From assembly GCA_947573385.1 (NCBI GenBank), contig CANPFP010000004.1, positions 1 through 51,815 of the forward strand: a DNA stretch of 51,815 bases, read 5' to 3'. The notes beneath the pieces are model-generated. The model was not told where the DNA came from, did no database searches, and worked only from the letters and a program-made list of their open reading frames with translations. Positions 6,805 to 14,298 of this stretch are shown here, one piece after another. Positions within the stretch are counted from its first letter, which is position 1; every line of letters begins with the position of its first letter. The stretch is from an uncultured Bacillota bacterium (GTDB lineage Bacteria; Bacillota; Clostridia; Oscillospirales; Oscillospiraceae). The position numbers and the translations under genes were made by a program.

Positions 6805-7419
6805 TTATTTTGCGCTTCCGGCCAGTTCTACCCGGAGGGCGGCGTCCCGGAACGTGGTTTTGGGAATACCGCAGGATTCTGCCGCCGTCCGCAGTGTTAT
6901 TTGTTTGCTCCGCCACGCCTGACGCAGCGGTTCAAAGCCGTCCGGCAGGGGCCGGCGCTCCGGCCCGAAGTGTACGCCTTTGGCCTTTGCCGCCGCAATC
7001 CCTTCCGCCTGTCGCTGGCGGATATTTTCGCGCTCCGATTGGGCCACATAGCTGAGCAGCTGGAGTACAATGTCTGAGATCAGTGTTCCGGTTAAGTCAC
7101 GCCCCTGCCGGGTATCCAGCAGGGGCATGTCCAACACCACAATAGCGGCTTTCCGCTTCTTGGTAATAACGCCCCACTGCTCTAAAATCTCATTGTAATT
7201 CCGGCCCAGCCGGTCAATGCTTTTCACCACCAGCACATCCTCCGGCCCCAGCTTTTTGATGAGCTGCCGGTAGAGGGGACGGTTAAAATCCTTCCCGGAC
7301 ACCTTTTCTACAATGATGTTTTCTTCCACAATCCCAAATTTCCGCATGGCGTCCAGCTGGCGCGTCTCGTTCTGCTCCTGTGTCGATACCCGTACATAGC
7401 CATAAGTTGTTTCTGTCAT
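6805..7419 (-). CDS. Small serine recombinase (resolvase/invertase family)
   Basis: A 204-residue site-specific DNA recombinase. The catalytic domain shows YGYVRVSTQEQNE with the nucleophile Ser12 and the active-site arginine motif SIDRLGRNYNEI near residues 88-99, then SERENIRQRQAEGIAAAKAKG (the E-helix/linker region). A helix-turn-helix follows (about 175-197, ITLRTAAESCGIPKTTFR). Length and order match Tn3 resolvases and Hin/Pin invertases. The start has AAAGGG twelve bases upstream. It reads leftwards, and its stop codon touches palindrome II, so the two dimer sites lie directly downstream, between it and csrA-fliC. There is no transposase nearby, so transposon cointegrate resolution is less likely than a local inversion role. 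Confidence 0.9.
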   Translation of the reverse strand: MTETTYGYVRVSTQEQNETRQLDAMRKFGIVEENIIVEKVSGKDFNRPLYRQLIKKLGPEDVLVVKSIDRLGRNYNEILEQWGVITKKRKAAIVVLDMPLLDTRQGRDLTGTLISDIVLQLLSYVAQSERENIRQRQAEGIAAAKAKGVHFGPERRPLPDGFEPLRQAWRSKQITLRTAAESCGIPKTTFRDAALRVELAGSAK

Positions 7420-7545
7420 GGTTCAGACCCTTTCTGTGAAGTGTGGTGCTTTTATTTTACCGAAAAAGGGACTTTTGAAACATGGGACGGTTTGGCGGCA
7501 AAATTCATCGGGATTTTTGCCCTCTGTCAGACAGGGAATGGACAA

Positions 7546-7578
7546 GTCAGGACCACCCCTTATACGGGTAGTTCTGAC
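7546..7578. repeat. 33-bp dyad upstream of the recombinase and cca
   Basis: The arms GTCAGGAC (7546-7553) and GTTCTGAC (7571-7578) share one centre (7562) with inner arms ACCC (7555-7558) and GGGT (7566-7569). Seven of eight outer and all four inner pairs match. It lies between two divergent genes, so it may be an operator or an accessory recombinase site. It does not share the TGGACGA arm of sites I and II. Confidence 0.45.
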
Positions 7579-7624
7579 TGCACAGGCAACATTTTATGCC
7601 CACGGTTTCATCAGGCGTTGTCTG

Positions 7625-7653
7625 TTGTGATGAAAGTGCAATTCTGCTATAAT
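7625..7653 (+). promoter_or_regulatory. Sigma-A promoter of cca
   Basis: TTGTGA (7625-7630), a 17-bp spacer and TATAAT (7648-7653), with an extended -10 TGC directly before the hexamer. It lies 33 bp upstream of the cca start. Confidence 0.75.
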
Positions 7654-7685
7654 GGTCTCATATTGATCAGCGGGAGGAGTTCGGA

Positions 7686-9026
7686 ATGAAATTTGAGATT
7701 CCCTCTGGAGCGGCGTATATTCTCCAGAGTCTCCACGATGCAGGCTATGAGTCGTGGCTGGTGGGCGGCTGTGTCCGGGATTTGCTGCGAGGTGTCGAAC
7801 CCCACGACTGGGATATCTGCACCTCCGCCCGCCCGGAGGAGGTGGAACGCTGCTTTGCCGGCCACCGAATCATTGAGACCGGATTGAAGCATGGCACTGT
7901 TGCTGTATTGGAAGACGGTACACCCTACGAAATCACCACTTACCGCACCGAGGGCCCATACTATGACGGCCGCCGGCCGGACTATGTGGCGTTTGTCTCC
8001 AGCCTGGAGAGCGACCTGGCCCGGCGGGACTTTACCATGAACGCCATTGCTCTGGGGCTGGACGGCAGTCTGCGGGACCCCTTCGGCGGTATGGAGGATA
8101 TCAAAGCCGGACTGATTCGCTGTGTGGGAGAACCGGCTCACCGTTTTCAGGAGGATGGCCTGCGCATCATGCGGGCCTTGCGCTTTGCTGCTGTGCTCGG
8201 CTGTGAGATTGAAGAAAGGACCTCCCAGGCTATCCATGAAAACCGTATCATGCTGGGGCATGTGGCGGCGGAGCGAATCAATGTGGAACTGTGCAAGCTG
8301 CTGGTGGGGGAGAACGCTGGGGACATTTTGCGGCAGTATCCAGACGTGCTCTGCCAGTTCTGGCCCCAGCTGGAGCCGCTGGTTACGCTGGAGCAGCACA
8401 GCCCCTGGCACTGCTGGGGCGGCTGGGAACACACCATCCATGCGGTAGAGGCTGCCCCCGCCGATGAAATCCTGCGGCTTACTATGCTCCTCCACGACAT
8501 CGGCAAGCCAAGCTGCAAGTCCACTGATGAGAAGGGGGTTGACCACTTTTACGGCCACCCGTCGGCCGGTGCCAAGCTGGCCGGACAGATGCTGCGGGCG
8601 CTGAAATTTGACAACAAAACCCGGGAACGGGTGGGCGTTCTGGTGGAACACCACGATGTCCAGATTCCGTGCCAGGACCGCTCCATCCGCAAATGGATGG
8701 GTCGTCTGGGGGCGGAAACCTTTTTCCAGCTTCTGGAGGTCAAGCACGCGGACGGCATGGGACAGGATTGTGAGTTGGTCAAGGACCGCTTGATTGAACT
8801 GGAGGAGATGAAAGCGAGGGCAGAGGAACTTGTGGCCCAGAGACAGTGCTTTTCATTAAAGGATTTGGCTGTGAACGGTAAGGATGTGATCGCTGCTGGT
8901 GTGGTCCCCGGTCCGGAGGTGGGCAAGGTGCTGAATGAATTGCTGGAGCGGGTGATGAATGGAGATGCAGCGAATCAACGCCAAGAGTTACTGAAGCTGC
9001 TGGACTGTGAGCGGAGCGGTGGTTAG
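7686..9026 (+). CDS. cca: CCA tRNA nucleotidyltransferase with HD domain
   Basis: A 446-residue enzyme that adds or repairs the 3' CCA of tRNAs from CTP and ATP. The nucleotidyltransferase head has LVGGCVRDLLRG and the catalytic HDWDIC aspartates (residues ~25-45). Next come RRDFTMNAIAL and DPFGGMEDIKAGLIRCVG (~115-150), the RFQEDGLRIMRALRFAA nucleotide-selection region (~155-172), and an HD phosphohydrolase domain with LLHDIGKP and HPSAGAKLA (~262-300). The start follows GGGAGGAG. This is normally an essential or near-essential gene. Finding it inside an element that splits another gene is odd and suggests the element cannot be lost from the germ line unless another copy exists. Confidence 0.95.
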   Translation: MKFEIPSGAAYILQSLHDAGYESWLVGGCVRDLLRGVEPHDWDICTSARPEEVERCFAGHRIIETGLKHGTVAVLEDGTPYEITTYRTEGPYYDGRRPDYVAFVSSLESDLARRDFTMNAIALGLDGSLRDPFGGMEDIKAGLIRCVGEPAHRFQEDGLRIMRALRFAAVLGCEIEERTSQAIHENRIMLGHVAAERINVELCKLLVGENAGDILRQYPDVLCQFWPQLEPLVTLEQHSPWHCWGGWEHTIHAVEAAPADEILRLTMLLHDIGKPSCKSTDEKGVDHFYGHPSAGAKLAGQMLRALKFDNKTRERVGVLVEHHDVQIPCQDRSIRKWMGRLGAETFFQLLEVKHADGMGQDCELVKDRLIELEEMKARAEELVAQRQCFSLKDLAVNGKDVIAAGVVPGPEVGKVLNELLERVMNGDAANQRQELLKLLDCERSGG

Positions 9027-9089
9027 GAGATATTTTTCCTTTCATATTTCGAGACTCCTGCTGCATACAGTTTTATGAAGGTGATTTTT

Positions 9090-9203
9090 ATGAAAAATTT
9101 GGTTCTGATTTTGAGCGAATGCCACCCGCTGCGCACGAATTTACCACACCAAACCATTGAGCGGACTGTTGCTGCATGGCTTGTAAAAACCCTCCACAAA
9201 TGA
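9090..9203 (+). CDS. Small ORF, 37 residues, unknown
   Basis: Reads MKNLVLILSECHPLRT and continues to an AAWLVKTLHK end. GAAGGTGA lies six bases before the ATG, and a clean 11-bp hairpin begins at the stop codon. I do not recognise the product. It is basic with a short hydrophobic start, too short for a signal peptide call. It lies between cca and the large recombinase, 63 bp after cca. It could be a real peptide, a leader, or a remnant. Confidence 0.4.
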   Translation: MKNLVLILSECHPLRTNLPHQTIERTVAAWLVKTLHK

Positions 9204-9232
9204 TGCCTGTGCCATTTTTCCGGCGCAGGCAT
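9203..9232 (+). terminator. Hairpin after the 37-residue ORF
   Basis: ATGCCTGTGCC and GGCGCAGGCAT pair over 11 bp with one G-U, around an 8-base loop; TTTAAAATG follows. It probably ends the cca transcript upstream of the large recombinase. Confidence 0.55.
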
Positions 9233-9312
9233 TTAAAATGATTTCTTTGCCGCATGACTGCTCATAGGGTGCGTTAAAAGAGAGCAGTTACGCCTTAAGG
9301 GAGGTGTAACAA

Positions 9313-10851
9313 ATCCTTTGTGCGATCTATACACGACTGAGCAAGGAGGATGAAGACAAACAGCAGCCCGAGTCAGAGAGCATCCAGAACCAGAAGTCTC
9401 TGCTGACCCGCTACGCTATCGACCACGGGTGGGATATCTACGCCATTTACTGTGACGAGGATTTTTCCGGTATTGACAGTGACCGCCCCGACTTCAACCG
9501 CATGATCGAGGCCGCCAAGGAGAAAAAATTCCAGATCATCCTCTGCAAGAGCCAATCTCGGTTTACCCGAGATATGGAGCTGGTAGAGAAATACATCCAT
9601 GGCCTGTTCCCCATCTGGGGCATCCGGTTCATCGCGGTGGCAGACAACGCCGACACGGAGGTCAAGGGCAACAAGAAGGCCCGGCAGATCAACGGTCTGG
9701 TGAACGAGTGGTATCTGGAGGACCTGTCGGAAAACGTCCGCATGGTGTTCGACTTGAAGCGGAAGGAGGGCAAGTACATCGGCGGCTTTCCCATATATGG
9801 CTACTGCAAGGACCCAGCGGACAAAAACCACATCATCCCCGATCCCGAGGCGGCGGAGGTGGTGCGGCAGATCTACCAGTGGTCGCTGGAGGGACACGGC
9901 CGCCAGAACATCGCCCACCTGCTGAACCAGCGGGGCGTCCCCAACCCCACCCGCTACAAGGCGGAGCGGGGCTGGAGCTGCAACCACCCCATCAAGAACG
10001 ACTTCGGCCTGTGGAACAAGGTGACGGTGGGCCGCATCCTGACCAACGAGATGTACACCGGCGTGATGATACAGGGGCGGAGGCGGAAGGTCAGCTACAA
10101 GTCCAAGGCGGTCATCGACACACCGGAGAGCGAGTGGTACAGGGTGGAGGGCACCCACGAGGCCATCATCGACCGGGAGACTTTCCAGGCGGTCCAGCGG
10201 GGGTTGAAGCTGCGCTCCCGGACAGACGGCGCCGGCGAGGCCCATCTGTTGTCCGGGCTGGTGAAGTGTGTCGACTGCGGTTCCACCATGAGCAAGTGCT
10301 CCAACGGCAAACGGGCCTACCTGCGGTGCAAGTTATACGCCGGCAGCGGCAAAGAAAAGCTGTGCACCCGGCACTCCGTCCGGCTGGACCAGCTCATCGA
10401 CCTGATTTCTGACCGCATCCGGTACTATGTCCAAACCTATTACCAACTGGACCCTGTGGACCTCCGGCCCCAGAAGGACACCCGCCGGGAGACACTGGAG
10501 CAGGAGCAAAAGAGCCTGACCGTCCAGCTGGAGAAGCGCAGCCAGGCGCTGAAAGCCCTGTATCTGGACAAGGTGGCCGGAATCCTCAGTGAGAGCCAAT
10601 TTGTGGAGCTGAACCAGTCCTTCCTGCAAGAAAAAAGCCGCCTGGAACGGCGGCTTCAATCTATCAAGGAAGAGCTGGCAGAGCGGGAGCGGTCTCAGCA
10701 GCAGACGGAGCTGATGGAGCGGGCACAGGAGCTTTTAAAGCTGAAAACTGTCCCCCGGGAGCTGGTCGTTGGATTGGTCGAGAAAATCGAAATTTGCGAG
10801 AAAAACCCGGAAACTGGACAGCAGGAAGTGAAAGTCTCCTGGAGGTTTTAA
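9313..10851 (+). CDS. Large serine recombinase (integrase) with a non-standard or lost start codon
   Basis: About 512 residues, the class that includes SpoIVCA and phage serine integrases. The catalytic domain opens CAIYTRLSKEDED with the nucleophile serine in YTRLS, then DEDFSGIDSDRPDFNRM and CKSQSRFTRDMELVE. A recombinase domain follows with YGYCKDP...PEAAEVVRQIYQWSLEG, then a zinc ribbon (CVDCG...C...C), a coiled coil rich in Glu/Lys, and a C-terminus ending in KVSWRF. A good GGGAGGTG ribosome site (9299-9306) precedes it, but between the in-frame TAA at 9307 and the catalytic serine there is no ATG, GTG or TTG. The best-placed codon is ATC at 9313; CTG at 9337 is too late, as it removes the catalytic strand. 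It may use ATC or be start-damaged. It ends 21 bp before the right core. Confidence 0.85.
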   Translation: MLCAIYTRLSKEDEDKQQPESESIQNQKSLLTRYAIDHGWDIYAIYCDEDFSGIDSDRPDFNRMIEAAKEKKFQIILCKSQSRFTRDMELVEKYIHGLFPIWGIRFIAVADNADTEVKGNKKARQINGLVNEWYLEDLSENVRMVFDLKRKEGKYIGGFPIYGYCKDPADKNHIIPDPEAAEVVRQIYQWSLEGHGRQNIAHLLNQRGVPNPTRYKAERGWSCNHPIKNDFGLWNKVTVGRILTNEMYTGVMIQGRRRKVSYKSKAVIDTPESEWYRVEGTHEAIIDRETFQAVQRGLKLRSRTDGAGEAHLLSGLVKCVDCGSTMSKCSNGKRAYLRCKLYAGSGKEKLCTRHSVRLDQLIDLISDRIRYYVQTYYQLDPVDLRPQKDTRRETLEQEQKSLTVQLEKRSQALKALYLDKVAGILSESQFVELNQSFLQEKSRLERRLQSIKEELAERERSQQQTELMERAQELLKLKTVPRELVVGLVEKIEICEKNPETGQQEVKVSWRF

Positions 10852-10856
10852 TGTAC

Positions 10857-11156
10857 TTATGGCACAATCCCCTGGGGCGCTGTGCCGTCCACAATAGCGG
10901 TGGCCTTGTCAGGGAAGACGACGGCGTCCAGGGAATCCGGGTCGCCGGAGCATAAAATGTACTCGGTCTCCAGCCCGGTCTCCTGGGCCCAGGCGGCGAC
11001 CTTACGCATCAGGGTGGACTTGCCGCAGCCAGGTCCGCCCTTTAAAATATAGATGGCTCTGGCCTGATCCGGGGGGAGCAGCTGATCATACAGGGAATAA
11101 AAACCACTGGGGGAGTTGGCCCCCAGGAAATATTCGATATGTGGCAAAGCAGTCAT
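10857..11156 (-). pseudogene. PRK06851-type P-loop NTPase, N-terminal half of the interrupted gene
   Basis: Ninety-four genuine residues starting at ATG 11156 (GGAGGG upstream), then five foreign residues and a stop supplied by the element. The fragment has the Walker A motif KGGPGCGKST (39-48) and breaks inside AIVDGTAP, the point where the C-terminal half at 2412 resumes with HVVEPKYPG. The two halves add up to 360 residues. This half alone might be translated, since it keeps its own start, giving a truncated ATP-binding peptide. It is divergent from the reductase gene at 11357. Confidence 0.88.
10873..10884. repeat. Right attachment-site core (attR), 12-bp direct repeat
   Basis: TGGGGCGCTGTG, the partner of 2414-2425. 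GGCACA (10861-10866) and TGTGCC (10881-10886) also form a short inverted repeat around this junction. Confidence 0.8.
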
Positions 11157-11250
11157 AAGCGACCCTCCATATTAACAATTTTACGCCTCAGCCTATGCCC
11201 GGACAGGCGGTTTTGTGCGAAAAACGGCTGTCAAAAATATATCTCGGGGA

Positions 11251-11279
11251 TTGTATCCCGGTTTTGCTTTTGGTATAAT
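11251..11279 (+). promoter_or_regulatory. Sigma-A promoter of the nitrite/sulfite reductase gene
   Basis: TTGTAT (11251-11256), a 17-bp spacer and a perfect TATAAT (11274-11279), 78 bp upstream of the start codon. The -35 is weak, so an activator may help; no operator is evident. Confidence 0.6.
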
Positions 11280-11356
11280 GAGGAAAACTAATCTATAATC
11301 CGCCGGGGGCATCCCGGGGAATCACAGACTAAATTAGGGAAAGGCAGGAAAACCAT

Positions 11357-12901
11357 ATGAACAAGCAGTGGACCGACACCTTGCGCGGAGAGATTGAGGA
11401 CTTTAAGGAGACCATCCGCGCTTTCGACCAGGGGGAGATCGACCGGAAGGCCTACAAGGGCGTGTCCGGCGGCCTGGGCTCCTACGCCCAGCGGGACGTC
11501 TCCAAACACATGCTCCGCCTGCGCCTGCCCGGCGGGCGGCTGACCCTGGAGCGGCTGAAATTCCTCACCGAGGTGGTGGAGCGGGAGCAGGTGGGCCGGA
11601 TGAAGCTGACCACCTGCGAGACCATCCAGCTCCACGACCTGTCGGCCAATCAGGTGCCCGCCCTCATGGCCGAGGCGGTGGGCTGTGAGATATACACCAA
11701 GGGGGGCGGCGGCGACAACCCCCGCAACGTGATGGCCAGCCCCCTCAGCGGCGTCCAGCCCGGCGAGACCTTCGACGTAATCCCTTACGCCGAGACGGTG
11801 ACCAAATATCTGCTGTCCATCTGCCGGGACATCAGGATGCCCCGCAAGCTGAAAATCGCCTTCTGCAACGGGGTGGACGACTGTGTCCACAGCGCCTTCC
11901 GGGATATGGGCTTCCTGGCCCAGCCCGACGGCACCTTCGCCCTGCGGATCGCCGGCGGCCTGGGGGCGGCCCGGCCCTCTATGGGCGTGCTGGTGGAGGA
12001 GCATGTGAACCCCAGGGAGGTCCTGTACTACGTCCGGGCCATGGTGGACACCTTCTGCGCCCACGGCAACTATGAGAACCGGGCCCGCGCCCGCACCCGC
12101 TATATGCAGGACACCCTGGGCCCCAACGGCCTGAAGGAGGCCTTCCTGAAAAACGTGGCCGCCCGGAAGGCGGAGGGCGGCCTGGAACTGAAAGACCTGG
12201 AGGCCCCCGCCAGCATTGCCCGGGACAACAGCGGCACGGTGGACCACCCCCGGGCCATCCCCCAGAAGCAGGTTGGCATGTACGCCGTGAAGTATCACCC
12301 CGTCGGGGGACTGCTGCCGGTGGAGAAGCCCCGCCAGCTCTATGAGCTGCTGAAGGATATCCCCGGGGCCGAGATTCGCCTCGCCCCTAATGAGACCCTG
12401 TATATCATCAACCTCACCGCCGCGGAGGCGGAGAAGGTAATTGCCGCTACCAGCGACAGCGCCGCCACTGAGTTTGAACACAGTGTGGCCTGCATCGGGG
12501 CGGCCACCTGCCAGCAGGGGGTCCGGGACAGCCAGAGCGTCCTCCAGACGGTGGTGAAGGCCGTCCAGGAGGCCGGTATCCCCGACGGGGCCCTGCCCAA
12601 AATCTGCATCTCCGGCTGTCCCTCCAGCTGCGCCGCCCACCAGGCGGGGGCCATGGGCTTCCAGGGGGGCGTGAAGCTGGTGGACAAGAAGCCTCAGCCC
12701 GCCTTCAAAATGTTCCTCAACGGCACGGACCAGTTGGGTCAGGCCCGCTTCGGCCAGGAGGTGGGCACCGTTCTGGAGGCCGACCTGTCCGCCCTGCTGG
12801 TGGAGCTGGGCCAAGCGGCGGCGTCCGCCGGACAGCGCTGGGAGCGGTGGTCGGCGGACCACGCCGCTGAGCGGGACGCCATCATTGCCAAATACGTGTA
12901 A
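11357..12901 (+). CDS. Siroheme/[4Fe-4S] nitrite or sulfite reductase
   Basis: A 514-residue reductase of the NirA/SiR family. It has two ferredoxin-like half domains and the metal-binding cysteines CIGAATC (C-x5-C) near residue 378 and CISGC (C-x3-C) near residue 416, which hold the Fe4S4 cluster and bridge siroheme. The motif TTCETIQLHDL near residue 90 matches the substrate-side region. It reduces nitrite to ammonium or sulfite to sulfide with six electrons, probably from ferredoxin. No nitrate, sulfate or siroheme-synthesis gene lies beside it, so the substrate cannot be decided. The start has AGGGAAAGGCAGG upstream. A terminator follows it. Confidence 0.85.
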   Translation: MNKQWTDTLRGEIEDFKETIRAFDQGEIDRKAYKGVSGGLGSYAQRDVSKHMLRLRLPGGRLTLERLKFLTEVVEREQVGRMKLTTCETIQLHDLSANQVPALMAEAVGCEIYTKGGGGDNPRNVMASPLSGVQPGETFDVIPYAETVTKYLLSICRDIRMPRKLKIAFCNGVDDCVHSAFRDMGFLAQPDGTFALRIAGGLGAARPSMGVLVEEHVNPREVLYYVRAMVDTFCAHGNYENRARARTRYMQDTLGPNGLKEAFLKNVAARKAEGGLELKDLEAPASIARDNSGTVDHPRAIPQKQVGMYAVKYHPVGGLLPVEKPRQLYELLKDIPGAEIRLAPNETLYIINLTAAEAEKVIAATSDSAATEFEHSVACIGAATCQQGVRDSQSVLQTVVKAVQEAGIPDGALPKICISGCPSSCAAHQAGAMGFQGGVKLVDKKPQPAFKMFLNGTDQLGQARFGQEVGTVLEADLSALLVELGQAAASAGQRWERWSADHAAERDAIIAKYV

Positions 12902-12917
12902 GCACAAAAACCGCGGG

Positions 12918-12943
12918 GCGGCCCGACCGGGCCGCTCTGTTTT
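12918..12943 (+). terminator. Terminator after the reductase gene
   Basis: GCGGCCC and GGGCCGC pair around GACC, followed by TCTGTTTT. It lies between the reductase and the DUF1963 gene. Confidence 0.7.
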
Positions 12944-12957
12944 AAGGAGGAACGCTT

Positions 12958-14292
12958 GTGGACATAAAGAAGATAGACCCAAGGCTGTTGAAGGCCATTG
13001 AGGAGGCGGCGGGCTTTCCCAACAAGCCCTACGACCTGACAAAGGTGAAGGCCATCAAAAAATGGCCTGATATCGGTCTATGGCGGGACGGCAACCGGGT
13101 CGGGGACTGGCTGGAAATTGAGACTGGAAATTTCGACCTGCTGGGGGAGCTGCCCAAGCTGCACACCCTTCGGTTTCCGCATGGCTTTCGGCACAAGAAC
13201 TACGCCTTTCTGGCCGGCTGTAAAACGCTGAGAGCGCTGGATTTGGGGTGGACGGACTTTCGGGACTGCGCACTGCTTGCCCAGCTGCCCCCCCTGCGGT
13301 ATCTGTGTTTGCCGCACCGGAATCAGCTGCTCCATGCGGATGTACTGGATACACTGGGCATTGAATTTGTTGAGTACAGCAGCTACATCGTCGAAGAGTA
13401 CATGCCGGTCCAGCCCGCCCCGGCGCCCCGGAAGAAGACCTACCAGGGGGACGTCCCTCTGGAGGAGTTGCTGGAGGACATCAAGGCCCGGACCAAAGTC
13501 CCCGCCTACCGCCTGCGGGTCCAGCGGGGGAAGACCCCCGGCCTGACCGACAGCAAAATCGGCGGACTGCCCTACTGGGACCTGAGCCAGCCCTACCCGG
13601 CGGACGAGAAGGGCCAGCCCATGCAGCTGCTGGCTCAGATCAACTTCGGGGCGGAGGACATGGACAAGCCCTTCCCCAAAACCGGCCTGCTCCAGTTTTT
13701 CATCGGGCTGGACGAGATGTTCGGCTGTAATTTCGCCTACGCCCCGGACCAGAAGAATTACCGGGTGGTCTACCACCCCGAAATTGACGGGAGCGTCACC
13801 CCGGACCAGGTGTCCGCACTGGGCGTTCCCGGCCTGGTGAACGACTACAGAACCAGTCCCCTGGAGGAGGAGCTGGCCATCTATGCGGAGCGGGAGGACA
13901 GCTTCGCCAACGACCGTTCCTTTGTCTTTGAGGGCGCCTTCCGGGCGGCGGTCCAGGCGGTGATGGGGGTGGACATTGGGGAGAAGGAATCCTACGAGTT
14001 TCTGGACGAGGACGCCTATGACGAGCTGTTCGAGTTCTTCCAGGAGACTGACGACGGCTGCATGAACGGCGGCCACTGGATGCTGGGCTACCCCAGCTTT
14101 ACTCAGGAGGACCCCCGGACAGAGGACAGCCCCTTTGACACCCTGCTGCTCCAGATCGACTCCATGCAGGACGAGGAGAACAACTACTCTATCCTCTGGG
14201 GGGACTGCGGCGTGTGCAATTTCTTCATTGCCCGGACGGATTTGGAGAAGCTGGACTTCAGCCGGGTGCTCTACAACTGGGACTGCTGCTGA
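12958..14292 (+). CDS. DUF1963 (YwqG-like) protein with N-terminal extra domain
   Basis: A 444-residue cytoplasmic protein starting at GTG 12958 with AAGGAGG seven bases upstream. The C-terminal ~290 residues are a DUF1963/YwqG domain: KIGGLPYWD, MQLLAQINF, GLLQFFIGLDEMFG and a late HWMLGYPSFTQEDPR, which are family hallmarks. The first ~150 residues are separate, with a repeated pattern of spaced Leu (LLGELPKLHTLRFPHG, KTLRALDLGWTDF, PPLRYLCLPH) resembling degenerate leucine-rich repeats. The function is unknown; related proteins have been linked to toxin-immunity or stress contexts, which is not shown here. Confidence 0.8.
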   Translation: MDIKKIDPRLLKAIEEAAGFPNKPYDLTKVKAIKKWPDIGLWRDGNRVGDWLEIETGNFDLLGELPKLHTLRFPHGFRHKNYAFLAGCKTLRALDLGWTDFRDCALLAQLPPLRYLCLPHRNQLLHADVLDTLGIEFVEYSSYIVEEYMPVQPAPAPRKKTYQGDVPLEELLEDIKARTKVPAYRLRVQRGKTPGLTDSKIGGLPYWDLSQPYPADEKGQPMQLLAQINFGAEDMDKPFPKTGLLQFFIGLDEMFGCNFAYAPDQKNYRVVYHPEIDGSVTPDQVSALGVPGLVNDYRTSPLEEELAIYAEREDSFANDRSFVFEGAFRAAVQAVMGVDIGEKESYEFLDEDAYDELFEFFQETDDGCMNGGHWMLGYPSFTQEDPRTEDSPFDTLLLQIDSMQDEENNYSILWGDCGVCNFFIARTDLEKLDFSRVLYNWDCC

Positions 14293-14298
14293 ACGCCC

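Larger units (their letters stand above)
7420..7685. other. Divergent intergenic region, recombinase / cca
   Basis: A 266-bp gap. It holds the cca promoter (7625-7653) and a 33-bp dyad (7546-7578), with a small CTGTCAGACAG palindrome at 7524-7534. I find no supportable gene; the short open frames here lack start signals. Confidence 0.5.
2414..10884. mobile_element. Integrated large-serine-recombinase element interrupting a PRK06851-type gene
   Basis: The element is bounded by a 12-bp direct repeat TGGGGCGCTGTG (2414-2425 and 10873-10884) at the two broken ends of one gene; the bases on either side of the repeats differ. One repeat plus the insert is 8,459 bp. A large serine recombinase gene ends 21 bp inside the right repeat, the usual place for an integrase next to its attachment site. 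Cargo, left to right: GNAT acetyltransferase, DUF4317 protein, flagellin, a second csrA, a small serine recombinase with two palindromic sites, cca, a 37-codon ORF and the large recombinase. There are no phage structural, replication or conjugation genes, so it resembles a small skin-like intervening element rather than a prophage or ICE. The chromosomal-type cargo (cca, fliC) is unusual. Confidence 0.8.

Noticed and set aside
6657-7419. Hin-type switch that alternates two flagellins
   Set aside because: No second flagellin or flagellin repressor flanks the region, and the segment between the sites is non-coding and only 114 bp.
6657-7419. Transposon resolvase with res site
   Set aside because: There is no transposase or terminal inverted repeat nearby, and the sites are downstream of the recombinase gene rather than at its promoter. 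Not fully excluded.
1615-11156. Assembly chimera as the cause of the split gene
   Set aside because: A random misjoin would not give an identical 12-bp core at both ends, exact in-frame restoration and an integrase gene next to the junction.
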